A DNA stretch of 14,589 bases. Origin: Helicobacteraceae bacterium. Lineage in GTDB: Bacteria; Campylobacterota; Campylobacteria; Campylobacterales; Sulfurimonadaceae. A model generated the notes under the pieces. The model ran no database searches. It was given only the letters and a program-made list of their open reading frames with translations, and had not been told where the DNA came from. Below, piece after piece: positions 1 through 7,991 of the stretch (position 1 is its first letter; every line of letters begins with the position of its first letter). The translations under genes were made by a program, and so were the position numbers. The stretch lies in contig JAMOQV010000262.1 in assembly GCA_027068615.1 (NCBI GenBank), positions 1-14,589 on the forward strand, written 5' to 3'.

Positions 1-202
1 ATCAACAGCATCTTCTGAACAAGATACAGGTATATCTCAAATCAACTATGCTATGACCTCACTTGATCAAGTAACTCAACAAAATGCATCTGCTTCTGAA
101 GAGTTAGCTAGTGCTAGTCAACAGATGAAAGCTCAGGCTCAACAGCTTAAGTTGTTGGTATCTTTTTTTAAGATAAAGAATAATAGTGATATAATTCGCT
201 AA
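1..202 (+). CDS. Methyl-accepting chemotaxis protein, C-terminal fragment
   Basis: This is the 3' end of a gene that starts before the window; the open frame runs from base 2 to a TAA at 200-202. The 66 visible residues include ITQ-like helical sequence followed by NASASEELASASQQMKAQ and then LKLLVSFFK, which is the typical end of the cytoplasmic signalling and methylation helix of bacterial chemoreceptors. Such proteins pass ligand signals to CheA/CheW and so to the flagellar motor. The tail ends NNSDIIR and lacks the NWETF-like pentapeptide used by some receptors to tether CheR. The sensing domain is not visible, so the ligand is unknown. Confidence 0.88.
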   Translation, partial: STASSEQDTGISQINYAMTSLDQVTQQNASASEELASASQQMKAQAQQLKLLVSFFKIKNNSDIIR

Positions 203-217
203 AAAAATTGGCTTTTT

Positions 218-1204
218 ATGAAATTTAGTAAATATATGGGTGAATGGTTGTATGGTAAAGATGGTTACTATGCAACTTATAAAGATATAGGTAAAAGTGG
301 TGATTTTTATACAGCAGTTAGTACAAGTAAGTTTTTTGGTGGTACTATAGCTAAACATATCATATCTTTAGTTGATGAAGGTTTTTTAAAAAAAGATGGT
401 GTTGTTTGTGAGATAGGGGCTCATCATGGGTATTTTTTAGCAGATATTTGTGAGTTTATATATACTTTAAGACCAAAACTATTGAGTAGTTTGAAGTTTG
501 TTATTATAGAAAGATTTGATAATCTTCAAGAGTTTCAGAAAAATTATTTTAAAGATTCTTTTGGGGATGTTGTAAATCTAACACACTATAAATCTCTAAG
601 TGAATTAAAATGTGATAATGCTTTTTTTATAGCAAATGAGATATTTGATGCATTTCCTTGTGAGCTATACTATAAAGGTAAAGTAGCAACAGTTGATAAT
701 CATAATATTGAATTTGATGCAGAAGATAGTTTTGTAGATGAAAAGGCTAAAAAGTATCATAAAACAAGGGGTGAAATAGCTATAGGTTATGAAGAGTTTG
801 CTTTAGAGATGGCTAATTGTGCAAAAACATTTGAGTTTATGAGTTTTGATTATGGAGAGATGCAAGCTCGTCCAGATTTTTCAATCAGGGTATATACAAA
901 ACATAAAGTTATACCTTTTTTTGATGAAGAGATAAAACGGGATGAACTTTTTGCAAACTCTGATATAACTTATGATGTTACATTTGAACATGTAAAAGAT
1001 GCTTATGAAGAGGCTAATGTTAAGTTTATAGAGTTAAAAGCACAGATGGTTGCTCTTGTAGATATGGGGATACTTGATCTTTTAGAGATGCTAAGAGAAA
1101 AAGCAGATAAAAAGATATATGAGCAAGAGTTACAAAAAGCAAAGATTTTAATTATGCCTGATTATTTGGGTGAGAGATTTAAGATGATTAGGTTTAGAAA
1201 ATAA
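218..1204 (+). CDS. MidA/NDUFAF7-family SAM-dependent methyltransferase (COG1565-like)
   Basis: The 328-residue protein resembles class I SAM-dependent methyltransferases of the MidA family. Their mitochondrial member NDUFAF7 methylates an arginine of complex I subunit NDUFS2. Visible support: an N-terminal GDFYTAVS segment (28-35), a motif I-like SAM-binding loop CEIGAHHGYFLAD (64-76), and the family signature NEIFDAFP (140-147). The usual G-x-G-x-G loop reads G-A-H-H-G here. A later FMSFDYGE fits the rest of the fold. The ATG at 218 lies 15 bases after the chemoreceptor stop with no strong Shine-Dalgarno sequence, so it may depend on upstream transcription. Family assignment is fairly secure; the bacterial substrate is not known from this sequence. 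Confidence 0.8.
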   Translation: MKFSKYMGEWLYGKDGYYATYKDIGKSGDFYTAVSTSKFFGGTIAKHIISLVDEGFLKKDGVVCEIGAHHGYFLADICEFIYTLRPKLLSSLKFVIIERFDNLQEFQKNYFKDSFGDVVNLTHYKSLSELKCDNAFFIANEIFDAFPCELYYKGKVATVDNHNIEFDAEDSFVDEKAKKYHKTRGEIAIGYEEFALEMANCAKTFEFMSFDYGEMQARPDFSIRVYTKHKVIPFFDEEIKRDELFANSDITYDVTFEHVKDAYEEANVKFIELKAQMVALVDMGILDLLEMLREKADKKIYEQELQKAKILIMPDYLGERFKMIRFRK

Positions 1205-1263
1205 ACTTATAAATATTATAATTATACTTTATCTTTTAGCAAGTTTAGATTTGATACCATACA

Positions 1264-1269
1264 TATAAT
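1264..1269 (+). promoter_or_regulatory. Possible -10 box for the 67-residue gene
   Basis: TATAAT at 1264-1269 lies 21 bases before the ATG at 1291, which would give a leader of about 15 bases with AAAGG (1277-1281) as ribosome binding site. A second TATAAT lies at 1217-1222. In such AT-rich DNA either could be chance. Confidence 0.3.
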
Positions 1270-1290
1270 GCAATGCAAAGGTATATCTAA

Positions 1291-1494
1291 ATGGAAAAAT
1301 CAGATAAAGTTCAAAGAGAGAAAAAAGCTTTAGAAGAAGCTATAAAAGCGGAAGAAAAATATGCTCAAGAGCAGAAGTTTTATCAAGGTGATGAGTATGA
1401 TTTAAAAAGTAAAGAGGTAGATCCATCAACCATACAAAATATAAAAGGTTTAGAACCTGAAAATGATTTTGATATGGATGATGTGTACGACTAG
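1291..1494 (+). CDS. Small acidic hypothetical protein (67 aa)
   Basis: I do not recognise this protein. It has no membrane segment or signal peptide. The first half is a charged, probably helical stretch rich in Lys, Glu and Ala (residues 3-30). The second half is acidic and ends NDFDMDDVYD. It has a reasonable ribosome binding site (AAAGG about 9 bases before the ATG), which supports real translation. Its stop codon overlaps that of the convergent minus-strand gene: both stops share the four bases CTAG at 1491-1494. It is probably a soluble cytoplasmic protein; nothing in the sequence indicates a role. Confidence 0.6.
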   Translation: MEKSDKVQREKKALEEAIKAEEKYAQEQKFYQGDEYDLKSKEVDPSTIQNIKGLEPENDFDMDDVYD

Positions 1495-1673
1495 TTACTC
1501 TTGTAATCTTTAGAGATTGTTATGTTTGTATCTTTATGTGGGGTTGTTTTGTCATCTTTTAAAAATATAAGATAAAGTACTCCCCACAGCAAAAATACAA
1601 CAAGAGCAATAGCACTAAAAACTACAATCAGTCTCATACTTAAAGCAAATAAAAACTTAATAAACTGAGGCAT
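1491..1673 (-). CDS. Small single-span membrane protein (60 aa), unknown function
   Basis: The 60-residue product has one strong hydrophobic helix at about residues 12-38 (LSMRLIVVFSAIALVVFLLW and onward), followed by a short polar tail rich in Lys, Asp and Thr (KDDKTTPHKD). The ATG at 1673 comes one base after the rhodanese stop codon (TAA at 1677-1675) with no strong Shine-Dalgarno sequence of its own, so it is probably translated by coupling to the rhodanese gene. That link suggests a joint role in the envelope, but I do not recognise the family. The 3' end overlaps the convergent neighbour by four bases. Confidence 0.55.
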   Translation of the reverse strand: MPQFIKFLFALSMRLIVVFSAIALVVFLLWGVLYLIFLKDDKTTPHKDTNITISKDYKSN

Positions 1674-1674
1674 T

Positions 1675-2076
1675 TTATTTGTTTGTTTTATATGGAACTA
1701 TTGGTAAGTTTTTAGATTTTGCATAAACCATTCCACCCAATAAATTTATAACTTTGTAGTTTAGTTTATGTGCTAAATAATCAGAAACAACGGCTGTTCT
1801 ACTTGCTGTTCTACAAATCAAAGCAAACTTTTTAGTCGTATCTACTTTTTTATTTAGTTCTGTTAGAAATTTATTTAGATTAAATCTACCGTTTTGATCA
1901 AAAAATGTAATCGTTATAGCATTTTTTAAAATCCCCGTTTCAATCCACTCAGGTTTTGTTCTTATATCTACTATAGGTATATTTGATTCAACTAACTCTT
2001 TTGTTGGGTATTGATTTATTAGTTCTGCTGATAATGAACTTATCAAAAATACGAATAAAAATAAAATTTTTTTCAA
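1675..2076 (-). CDS. Exported rhodanese-domain protein (TTG start, 133 aa)
   Basis: A single rhodanese-like sulfurtransferase domain with an N-terminal signal peptide. I place the start at the TTG at 2076-2074, preceded by GAGGAG with good spacing. This gives the classic signal sequence MKKILFLFVFLISSLSA followed by the mature protein from about residue 18. The frame stays open to an ATG at 2256, but that would add 60 residues, run through the divergent gene at 2139 and bury the signal peptide. Rhodanese features include VDIRTKPEW (residues 36-44) and the active-site loop CRTASRT, with catalytic Cys88 in the C-x4-R-like loop, followed by LLGGM. Rhodaneses carry sulfane sulfur on this Cys. A periplasmic role in sulfur handling is likely; the donor and acceptor are unknown. 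Confidence 0.82.
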   Translation of the reverse strand: MKKILFLFVFLISSLSAELINQYPTKELVESNIPIVDIRTKPEWIETGILKNAITITFFDQNGRFNLNKFLTELNKKVDTTKKFALICRTASRTAVVSDYLAHKLNYKVINLLGGMVYAKSKNLPIVPYKTNK

Positions 2077-2100
2077 TTTTAACTCCTCTTTGTCAATAGT

Positions 2101-2113
2101 TGCTATAATAGCA
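2101..2113. promoter_or_regulatory. Symmetric divergent -10 region between rhodanese gene and 2139 gene
   Basis: The 13 bases TGCTATAATAGCA are palindromic except at the central base. On the plus strand they give an extended -10 (TGC TATAAT, 2101-2109) placed 30 bases before the GTG at 2139. On the minus strand they give TGC TATTAT placed upstream of the TTG at 2076. The gap between the two starts is only 62 bases, so one site probably serves both directions. Confidence 0.5.
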
Positions 2114-2138
2114 AAAAAATAACAATAGGTAGAAAATA

Positions 2139-2507
2139 GTGGCATCACAAAAAGCAGTAGAAAATTCAAATAGATTAAGATATATAAGAGCATTGGAAAG
2201 ATTTCATAAAAGTATAATCTCTTACCTCTCAAATACTCAAGAGTTAACAAATGCAAAGTATGATAAAAAGATAGATAATGCTTTAAAACTACTAAATAGA
2301 GTTGAAGAGGTCATTATATATAAGGGTGAATTGAAAGATTTACAAAATCTAGTAAAAAAGATGATAGGCTATAAAGAATCTGATAATGATATCAAAGAGA
2401 TAAAAAGTGATATATTGTATCTTTCAAATCAACTAGACAAAAGCAAAAATGCTCGTAGATATAAAAAAGACAAGCATACTAAGCATAAGTTTAATGATTG
2501 GGAATAA
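2139..2507 (+). CDS. Helical hypothetical protein (122 aa, GTG start)
   Basis: I do not recognise this protein by name. It is soluble, charged and predicted almost wholly helical, with heptad-like Leu/Ile spacing (for example LKLLNRVEEVIIYKGELKDL) and a very basic C-terminus (KNARRYKKDKHTKHKF). It has no signal peptide or membrane segment. The GTG at 2139 is preceded by AGGT (2127-2130), and a clear extended -10 lies at 2101-2109, so it should have its own promoter. It ends 87 bases before bamA. It may be a lineage-specific protein; a nucleic-acid or membrane-surface contact through the basic tail is only a guess. Confidence 0.6.
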   Translation: MASQKAVENSNRLRYIRALERFHKSIISYLSNTQELTNAKYDKKIDNALKLLNRVEEVIIYKGELKDLQNLVKKMIGYKESDNDIKEIKSDILYLSNQLDKSKNARRYKKDKHTKHKFNDWE

Positions 2508-2594
2508 AATATAAAAATTTAAGCCATTTTTTACTTAATATTAACCACATAATAGGTAAAATTTTTACTTATTTTATAATTAAATGGAATTTCA

Positions 2595-4838
2595 ATGAGA
2601 ATTATTTTAGTCAGTTTTATATTGGTTTTTGCAACCAATCTTATGTCAAATGTTATTAACACAATTAACTTTAATGGATTACATCAGATATCCCCAAATG
2701 TAGCACTTCGTATGTTGAATTTTGAAAAAGGTGATGATGTTGATGAAAGTATGCTTGATAAAGCTATTAAAAAATATTATAATCAAGGATATTTTACAGA
2801 TATATATGCTGATGTTAATAATGATGCTTTAACTTTTAATTTTGTTGAAAAACCAGTTGTCTCACAAATAGAGATAAAAGGTTACAAAGAGAATGATGAT
2901 AAAATTTTAGATAGTGTTATACAGATAAAAAAAGGTTCTCTTTACAATGAAAAAAAAATAGAATCAGCTAAAAAAAGAATTCTTGAAGCTATGAGTCAAG
3001 ATGGTAAGATAGATGGTGTTGTTGAAATTCAAAAAGAGTACCTTGATAACGGAAGTATTAAGATTACTTTTTTAGTTAATGAGGGTGAAGAGATTATCAT
3101 TGAAAAACTTGATTTTGATGGTGTAAAAGGTCTTGATAGTGATGATTTTGATGATGTGATATCAAACAAACAACATCAGTTTATGGGTTGGTTCTGGGGT
3201 CGTAACAGTGGAGAGCTTAGTCTAGGAGATTTAGAGTACGATCCTCTTAGAATAAAAGACTATTATATGCAGTTTGGATATCTTGATGCAAAAGTAAATA
3301 AACCTTTTGTTAAAGTGAACTTTAATCACTATACAGCTGATATAAGTTATCAGATTATAGAGGGTGAAAAATATATTATAAGTGGTGTATCATTTGAGCA
3401 GACTAAAAAAGTTATAGATGAAGCAAAGATAAAAGATGTTATAAAGTTAAAATCTGGAGAACCTTTCAATATAAAAACATTCCGTTTAGATGCGAAAAAA
3501 ATAAAAACTCTTATAGCAGACTTGAGTTATGCTTATGTTCAAGTTATACCTGATTTGAAAAAAGATAAGAAAAAACATACAGTTGAAGTTATATTTAAAA
3601 TCATTCCTGGAGAAAAAGTAAGAATTAGAAATGTTATCATATCTGGAAACAACAGAACATTAGACAGAATTATCCGTCGTGAGTTGTTTTTAGGTCCAAA
3701 TGATATGTATTCATTGACAGATTTAAAAGATTCTCGTAATGCACTTGGAAGACTTGGTTTTTTTGAAGCAAAAACTATAGAAGAAAAAAGAATTAATCAA
3801 AATACAATGGATCTGGTTGTTAAGGTAAAAGAAGCACCAACAGGAAATGTTCAACTAGGTGGTGGATATGGTAGTTATGGCGGTATATTACTTACTGTAG
3901 GTGTAAATGATAGAAATATTTGGGGTTCAGGTATAAACATAGGTGTAGATGCTGAAATATCTCAAACAAATAAATCAGCTTCATTTAGTATATCAAATCC
4001 TAGACTTAATGATAGTGACTTTAGTGGTAATTTCTCAATTAACTTTTCAGATAATGAATACAATGATTACAGTGTTGAATCTAATGGATTTAGTATAGGT
4101 ACTGGACATAAGTTTACTAGACATATAAATGGTTATTTGGGTTATACATTTTCAGATAACAAATACAGTGATGTAAATTATGATGAAAATACAAGTTATT
4201 ATCTAAATACATATAGTTTTGAAAGTTATTCAAAAAGTTCTGTAATAGTTAGTTTAAAGTATGATGATACAGATGATTATTATTTACCAAGAGAGGGTTT
4301 TACTCTTAGTCAGTCTATCGAAAGAGCAGGAGAGGGTGGAGATGCTAAGTTTTATAAATTTAGGACTGATTTTGCAAAATATAAAGGTTTAGAAGATTAT
4401 ATAGGTTTTGATGCTATTGTTAGATATAAAGCTAGACTTTATTATCTTGTAAATGATGGATATATACCTATCGCTGAAAAATTTTATATGGGTGGTATGA
4501 GAAGTGTAAGAGGTTATGAATCTTACTCTTTATCTCCTAAATTAGCACCTGATAAATATGGATATGAAAGAAGAATAGGTGGGGAGAAAACATTTTCAAA
4601 TAACTTAGAGCTTAGTTTACCATTGATAGAAAAAGCAAAAATGAGAGTTTTACTTTTTGCTGACTGGGGAGCTATTGGTGATAGTAGTTTTACAGAGATA
4701 ACTCGTGCTAGTTATGGTGGTGGTATAGAATGGTTCTCACCTGTTGGTCCGATACAGTTAGTATTTGCTAAACCTGTTGGAGATAAAGAGGGCGATAAGC
4801 TATCTACATTTGAGTTTAGTATGGGGCAAAGGTTTTAA
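2595..4838 (+). CDS. bamA: Outer-membrane protein assembly factor BamA
   Basis: The 747-residue protein has the Omp85/BamA layout. A signal peptide covers about residues 1-18 (MRIILVSFILVFATNLMS). POTRA repeats fill residues 20 to about 410, with recurring motifs such as IKGYKEND, IEKLDFDGVKG and VIISGNNRT, and a 16-stranded barrel runs from about 412 (GNVQLGGGYGSYGG) to the end. The conserved loop-6 motif V-R-G-Y is at 638-641, preceded by MGGMRS. The chain ends FEFSMGQRF, with the terminal Phe expected of an outer-membrane barrel. BamA inserts beta-barrel proteins into the outer membrane. The ATG has GGA (2586-2588) as ribosome binding site. Length is normal for Campylobacterota. No other Bam gene is nearby. 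Confidence 0.95.
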   Translation: MRIILVSFILVFATNLMSNVINTINFNGLHQISPNVALRMLNFEKGDDVDESMLDKAIKKYYNQGYFTDIYADVNNDALTFNFVEKPVVSQIEIKGYKENDDKILDSVIQIKKGSLYNEKKIESAKKRILEAMSQDGKIDGVVEIQKEYLDNGSIKITFLVNEGEEIIIEKLDFDGVKGLDSDDFDDVISNKQHQFMGWFWGRNSGELSLGDLEYDPLRIKDYYMQFGYLDAKVNKPFVKVNFNHYTADISYQIIEGEKYIISGVSFEQTKKVIDEAKIKDVIKLKSGEPFNIKTFRLDAKKIKTLIADLSYAYVQVIPDLKKDKKKHTVEVIFKIIPGEKVRIRNVIISGNNRTLDRIIRRELFLGPNDMYSLTDLKDSRNALGRLGFFEAKTIEEKRINQNTMDLVVKVKEAPTGNVQLGGGYGSYGGILLTVGVNDRNIWGSGINIGVDAEISQTNKSASFSISNPRLNDSDFSGNFSINFSDNEYNDYSVESNGFSIGTGHKFTRHINGYLGYTFSDNKYSDVNYDENTSYYLNTYSFESYSKSSVIVSLKYDDTDDYYLPREGFTLSQSIERAGEGGDAKFYKFRTDFAKYKGLEDYIGFDAIVRYKARLYYLVNDGYIPIAEKFYMGGMRSVRGYESYSLSPKLAPDKYGYERRIGGEKTFSNNLELSLPLIEKAKMRVLLFADWGAIGDSSFTEITRASYGGGIEWFSPVGPIQLVFAKPVGDKEGDKLSTFEFSMGQRF

Positions 4839-4860
4839 CCTAAGCTATTCCCCACCCATA

Positions 4861-6330
4861 TTAATTATCAAATACAATTTTTATATCATTTGTATTTGAT
4901 AGTTTTTTTACAGCTTCTTTTGTTAGGTAAAGATTGTTGCTAGAAATAATCTTTAATACACCATTATCAAATGATAATGAAAAATCTATGTTTCTAGGCT
5001 TATGGCTAAGAAGTGATATACTTAATGATATAAGATAACTTAATGCATCTAAGTTTTGTTTAGGTGGTAAAAGTTCTTGATATTTTTCAATATGTGATGT
5101 TGAAGGTAGTTTGTTTTTTGCATATCTAGTTAGTGTAGATATGAGTTGAATCTCTTTATGTGTAAATCCATATTCTAAAGCACCCTGAATAAGATAGTAA
5201 CTATGTTTGTTTTGTGAATAAAAATTTATATTGCTACCAACTGGATATAGTTTTGAAGCAGTTGCTAGTTCATATCTGTATTTTTTATCAACCTTTAAAT
5301 GTTTATAAGTTAAGTCAAAAAGCTGTTTACTTAATTTATTTAGTTGATTTGCATAGTTTATATCTTGTATATGCTTGTCTATAAGATATCTTACTGATAC
5401 ATTATAATTTTCTGGAAACTTATCTTTTGAATTTCTAAGTAAATCACTAAGATAAACACCCTCTCTAACACCAACACCACTTGTTATAAACTTTTCTATA
5501 TGTTGTAATTTATTTAATAATCTTGATAAGATTAATGCACCTGGCTTGATTATATCAAATCTATCGCTTTTTATATTTAATAATTCAAGTTGCTTCTCAT
5601 CAGCATCTAAGATATTATCCAAGAAAGTTTTAAATTTTGAAATATCACCTTCAAAAGAGTGAAGTTTTTTTAGTGGGTAGTTATTTGTTTGCATAATTGC
5701 ATTTGATATAGCTCTAAAAGTACCACCTATACCTATAATAGTAGTAGGTTCAAGTGTTTCTAAAGTATCTAATTTTTTATCTATATAAGATATAGCATCT
5801 TTGATATTTCCTTTATCAAAAAACAGTTCTTTTAATCTTACTGTACCCAATTCTAACGATATTGTATTTTTAACATTATCATTATTTATAATTGAAAATT
5901 CAGTAGATCCACCACCTATATCTATGCTTATTGCATTTTCTTGTTTTGGAAGTAAGTTTGCACAAGCTATTGCACCTAGATAAGATTCTCTTTTACCATC
6001 TATTATTTTGATATTTAATTTTAGGTTTTTTGATACTTTTTTTAAAAATATCTTCTTATTTGGAGCATCTCGTAGTGCTGATGTTGCTACACAAAGTATT
6101 TTTCTTGATTTTAGTGATGATGATATTGTTAAAAAGTTATCAAGAGCATCGTAAGCCCTTTGCATGGGTAAATTTTGAAGATTACCACCATTTTTATAAG
6201 CATCCTCACTTAATCTTACTTTAGCTTTAGCTTCATGTAATATATGAAAAGCAAAACGACTTGTCTTTTCATAAACAACCATTCTAATAGAGTTAGAACC
6301 TATGTCTATAACAGTAGTTCGTTTTGCCAT
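4861..6330 (-). CDS. Ppx/GppA family phosphatase (exopolyphosphatase or pppGpp phosphohydrolase)
   Basis: The 489-residue protein belongs to the ASKHA-fold Ppx/GppA family, which hydrolyses polyphosphate or the fifth phosphate of pppGpp. Motifs in order: phosphate-1 loop VIDIGSNSIRMVVYE (7-21), ATSALRDA (82-89), GKRESYLG with likely catalytic Glu115, phosphate-2 loop DIGGGSTEF (137-145), and IGIGGTFRAI further on. The C-terminal part from about residue 310 matches the HD-like helical extension of the long family members. It starts six bases after the ferredoxin stop codon, so the two are probably co-transcribed. Choosing between Ppx and GppA activity is not possible from sequence alone. A role in the stringent response or polyphosphate turnover is likely. 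Confidence 0.9.
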   Translation of the reverse strand: MAKRTTVIDIGSNSIRMVVYEKTSRFAFHILHEAKAKVRLSEDAYKNGGNLQNLPMQRAYDALDNFLTISSSLKSRKILCVATSALRDAPNKKIFLKKVSKNLKLNIKIIDGKRESYLGAIACANLLPKQENAISIDIGGGSTEFSIINNDNVKNTISLELGTVRLKELFFDKGNIKDAISYIDKKLDTLETLEPTTIIGIGGTFRAISNAIMQTNNYPLKKLHSFEGDISKFKTFLDNILDADEKQLELLNIKSDRFDIIKPGALILSRLLNKLQHIEKFITSGVGVREGVYLSDLLRNSKDKFPENYNVSVRYLIDKHIQDINYANQLNKLSKQLFDLTYKHLKVDKKYRYELATASKLYPVGSNINFYSQNKHSYYLIQGALEYGFTHKEIQLISTLTRYAKNKLPSTSHIEKYQELLPPKQNLDALSYLISLSISLLSHKPRNIDFSLSFDNGVLKIISSNNLYLTKEAVKKLSNTNDIKIVFDN

Positions 6331-6336
6331 TTTTGG

Positions 6337-6588
6337 TTATTCTTCTTCTAAAATTGTTTTGTATTTGAATTGTAATTCTGCGATAGTTTCAACATGATCT
6401 TTATCTATCACGATACAATCAACTGGACAAACTGATATACAAGATGGCTCATCATATACACCTACACATTCAGTACAACGATCTGGATCGATAAAGTAGA
6501 TAGGATCACCTTCTTCTATCGCTTCTGTTGGACATTCTTCGCGACAAGCATCACATGCTATACATTCATCATTTATAAGTAAAGCCAT
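6337..6588 (-). CDS. 2[4Fe-4S] ferredoxin, Alvin/YfhL type
   Basis: The 83-residue protein is a dicluster low-potential ferredoxin. The first motif is C9-x2-C12-x2-C15-x3-C19-P and the second is C38-x2-C41-x8-C50-x3-C54-P. An extra Cys58 follows, and a C-terminal helix covers about 67-83. The eight-residue insertion in the second motif (VGVYDEPS) and the C-terminal extension are features of Allochromatium-type ferredoxins such as YfhL and Campylobacter FdxB. It carries electrons in the cytoplasm; the partner enzyme is not evident. A good ribosome binding site (GAGG) precedes the ATG. It lies between the histidine kinase and the Ppx/GppA gene. Confidence 0.93.
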   Translation of the reverse strand: MALLINDECIACDACREECPTEAIEEGDPIYFIDPDRCTECVGVYDEPSCISVCPVDCIVIDKDHVETIAELQFKYKTILEEE

Positions 6589-6650
6589 TTAAAACCTCGA
6601 TTAATTATTTTAGAAGTTTATATCAAAATAAAGCTTTATTAGTTTTTAAA

Positions 6651-7937
6651 TTATCTTCGTTTTGGGATAATGCATGATAGTTTTGAGTTAAGTTGTAAAG
6701 AAGCAACAGCACCACTTATCCCATCATCTCTATTTTTTATAGATATGTTTGCTCCTAGTGCATCTGCTGCACTTTTTGCTAAGAACAATCCTAAACCAAC
6801 ACCACTTTTGTTTCCTTGTCTTTTAAATGGAGCAAAAAGGTCAACTGCTTCATCTATACCACAACCCTCATCTATCACTTGTATAAGAAGTCCTACATCA
6901 TCTTGTGAACTTTTAAGTATAACTTTTTTATCTTTTGGTGTAAATTTTAGTGCATTTTGTAAAAAGTTTTGTATGATTTGATTTAGAAGTGTTACTTGAA
7001 GTACTGCCATAAAAGCATTTGGTTCAAAACTCATCTCTAGTTCTTTTCCTTCGCTCTCAGCTAAGAGTTTAAAATCATTTGCTTTTTGTTTTAGTAGATC
7101 TATAACATCAACTTCAACAGGTTTATCTAGTTGAGCTCCCTCTTGACGACCTATATTTAATATATTTGACACTATTATATTCATCTCATCTACTGTTTTA
7201 TTTGTAACTTTTAGTGCTTCTATATATTCTTCTGGAGTCCTTTTTTTCATAAGTGTAACTTGATTTTTTAGTTTTATAACAGCTAGTGGTGTTTTTAATT
7301 CGTGTGCTGTTCCTATGAAAAGTTCTTTTTGATACTTTACAAAGTTTTGTATTCTAAGTATAAGATGATTTATCGTTATGCCCAATGGTTTAAACTCTTG
7401 AGGTAGTTTATTTACTTGTAGAGGTTCTATAAGGTGTTCATTCATATTTGACAGTTTTCTACTAATGTTATGAACTGGTAAAACAAGCATCTTTGAAAGT
7501 GTTATGGCATAAAGTATAACAAGTACAAAACCAGCTATATTTATGATAAATATATAATGTAAAATTTTATCTAGTAGTTTTTTTGTTAATGTTATATCTC
7601 TTGATATTTTCAAATAACTCATATCTGTTAGATGAAAAGGGTAGATGAGTGTTAGATAAGTTTTCTTATCTATAGTAGTTTCATATAAATCTAAACTATG
7701 AGTTTTTTTAAGGTATATGACTTCTATATTTACCCCTATGATGTTTTGAGGTATAGATTTATTTGTAGATATATTTTTTGCATATATTATTAGTTCCTCT
7801 TTTTTCTCTTCATATATTGATCGTTCGATATAAAGATATAGCATTGATGAAAATATGATGATTAAAGAAGCAAGTGAAAATATAAGTTGTATCAGAAAAT
7901 TTCTTCTAATACTTTTTTTTGAAAAGAGTGCAAACAC
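6651..7937 (-). CDS. Membrane sensor histidine kinase (partner of the adjacent response regulator)
   Basis: The 428-residue kinase has transmembrane helices at about 14-37 and 126-149, enclosing a small periplasmic sensing region of about 85 residues with no recognisable fold. A HAMP-like linker follows. The dimerisation and phosphotransfer helix carries the H box GTAHELKTPL with His212. The catalytic domain has the N box QNFLQNALKF (Asn328), G1 DEGCGI (356-361), F box LFAPFKRQ, and G2 GVGLGLFLAKS (379-389). All catalytic boxes are intact. The start is a GTG at 7937 with AGG upstream. It lies 54 bases after the regulator gene and very probably phosphorylates it. The signal is unknown. Confidence 0.92.
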   Translation of the reverse strand: MFALFSKKSIRRNFLIQLIFSLASLIIIFSSMLYLYIERSIYEEKKEELIIYAKNISTNKSIPQNIIGVNIEVIYLKKTHSLDLYETTIDKKTYLTLIYPFHLTDMSYLKISRDITLTKKLLDKILHYIFIINIAGFVLVILYAITLSKMLVLPVHNISRKLSNMNEHLIEPLQVNKLPQEFKPLGITINHLILRIQNFVKYQKELFIGTAHELKTPLAVIKLKNQVTLMKKRTPEEYIEALKVTNKTVDEMNIIVSNILNIGRQEGAQLDKPVEVDVIDLLKQKANDFKLLAESEGKELEMSFEPNAFMAVLQVTLLNQIIQNFLQNALKFTPKDKKVILKSSQDDVGLLIQVIDEGCGIDEAVDLFAPFKRQGNKSGVGLGLFLAKSAADALGANISIKNRDDGISGAVASLQLNSKLSCIIPKRR

Positions 7938-7947
7938 AGTTAAGTAC

Positions 7948-7978
7948 CTATAATTTTAGAATTGTTCTAAAATTATAG
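7948..7978 (-). repeat. Perfect 14-bp inverted repeat between regulator and kinase genes
   Basis: Arms at 7948-7961 and 7965-7978 are exact reverse complements with a three-base loop. On the coding (minus) strand the hairpin ends right before the GTG of the kinase, and its last bases overlap the TAGG that would be the ribosome binding site. It could lower kinase translation, act as a weak terminator or attenuator, or be an operator. Its AT-richness makes the RNA stem only moderately stable. Confidence 0.6.
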
Positions 7979-7980
7979 CA
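7972..7980 (-). promoter_or_regulatory. Extended -10 promoter candidate for the histidine kinase gene
   Basis: On the minus strand the bases read TGCTATAAT, the same extended -10 as upstream of nadA (9774-9782) and of the 2139 gene (2101-2109). It lies 35 bases before the kinase GTG. If active, the kinase could be transcribed separately from the regulator; the start point would fall inside the inverted repeat. Confidence 0.4.
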
Positions 7981-7991
7981 CTTTTTAAAGG

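Noticed and set aside
2077..2256. N-terminal 60-residue hydrophobic extension of the rhodanese
   Set aside because: It overlaps the divergent gene and its promoter, and an SD-preceded TTG followed by a classic signal peptide gives a better start.
2575..2580. TATAAT as bamA promoter
   Set aside because: It ends 14 bases before the ATG, leaving a leader of about 8 bases too short to include the GGA ribosome binding site. bamA is more likely read from further upstream.
6627..6640. 14-bp perfect palindrome AATAAAGCTTTATT between kinase and ferredoxin genes
   Set aside because: No loop for an RNA hairpin and no T-run; in AT-rich DNA a 14-bp dyad may be chance. It could be an operator, but nothing else supports that.
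6670..6981. 103-codon plus-strand frame opposite the histidine kinase
   Set aside because: Antisense to the conserved catalytic domain; the low-complexity Ser/Pro composition is what the reverse reading of such a gene gives.
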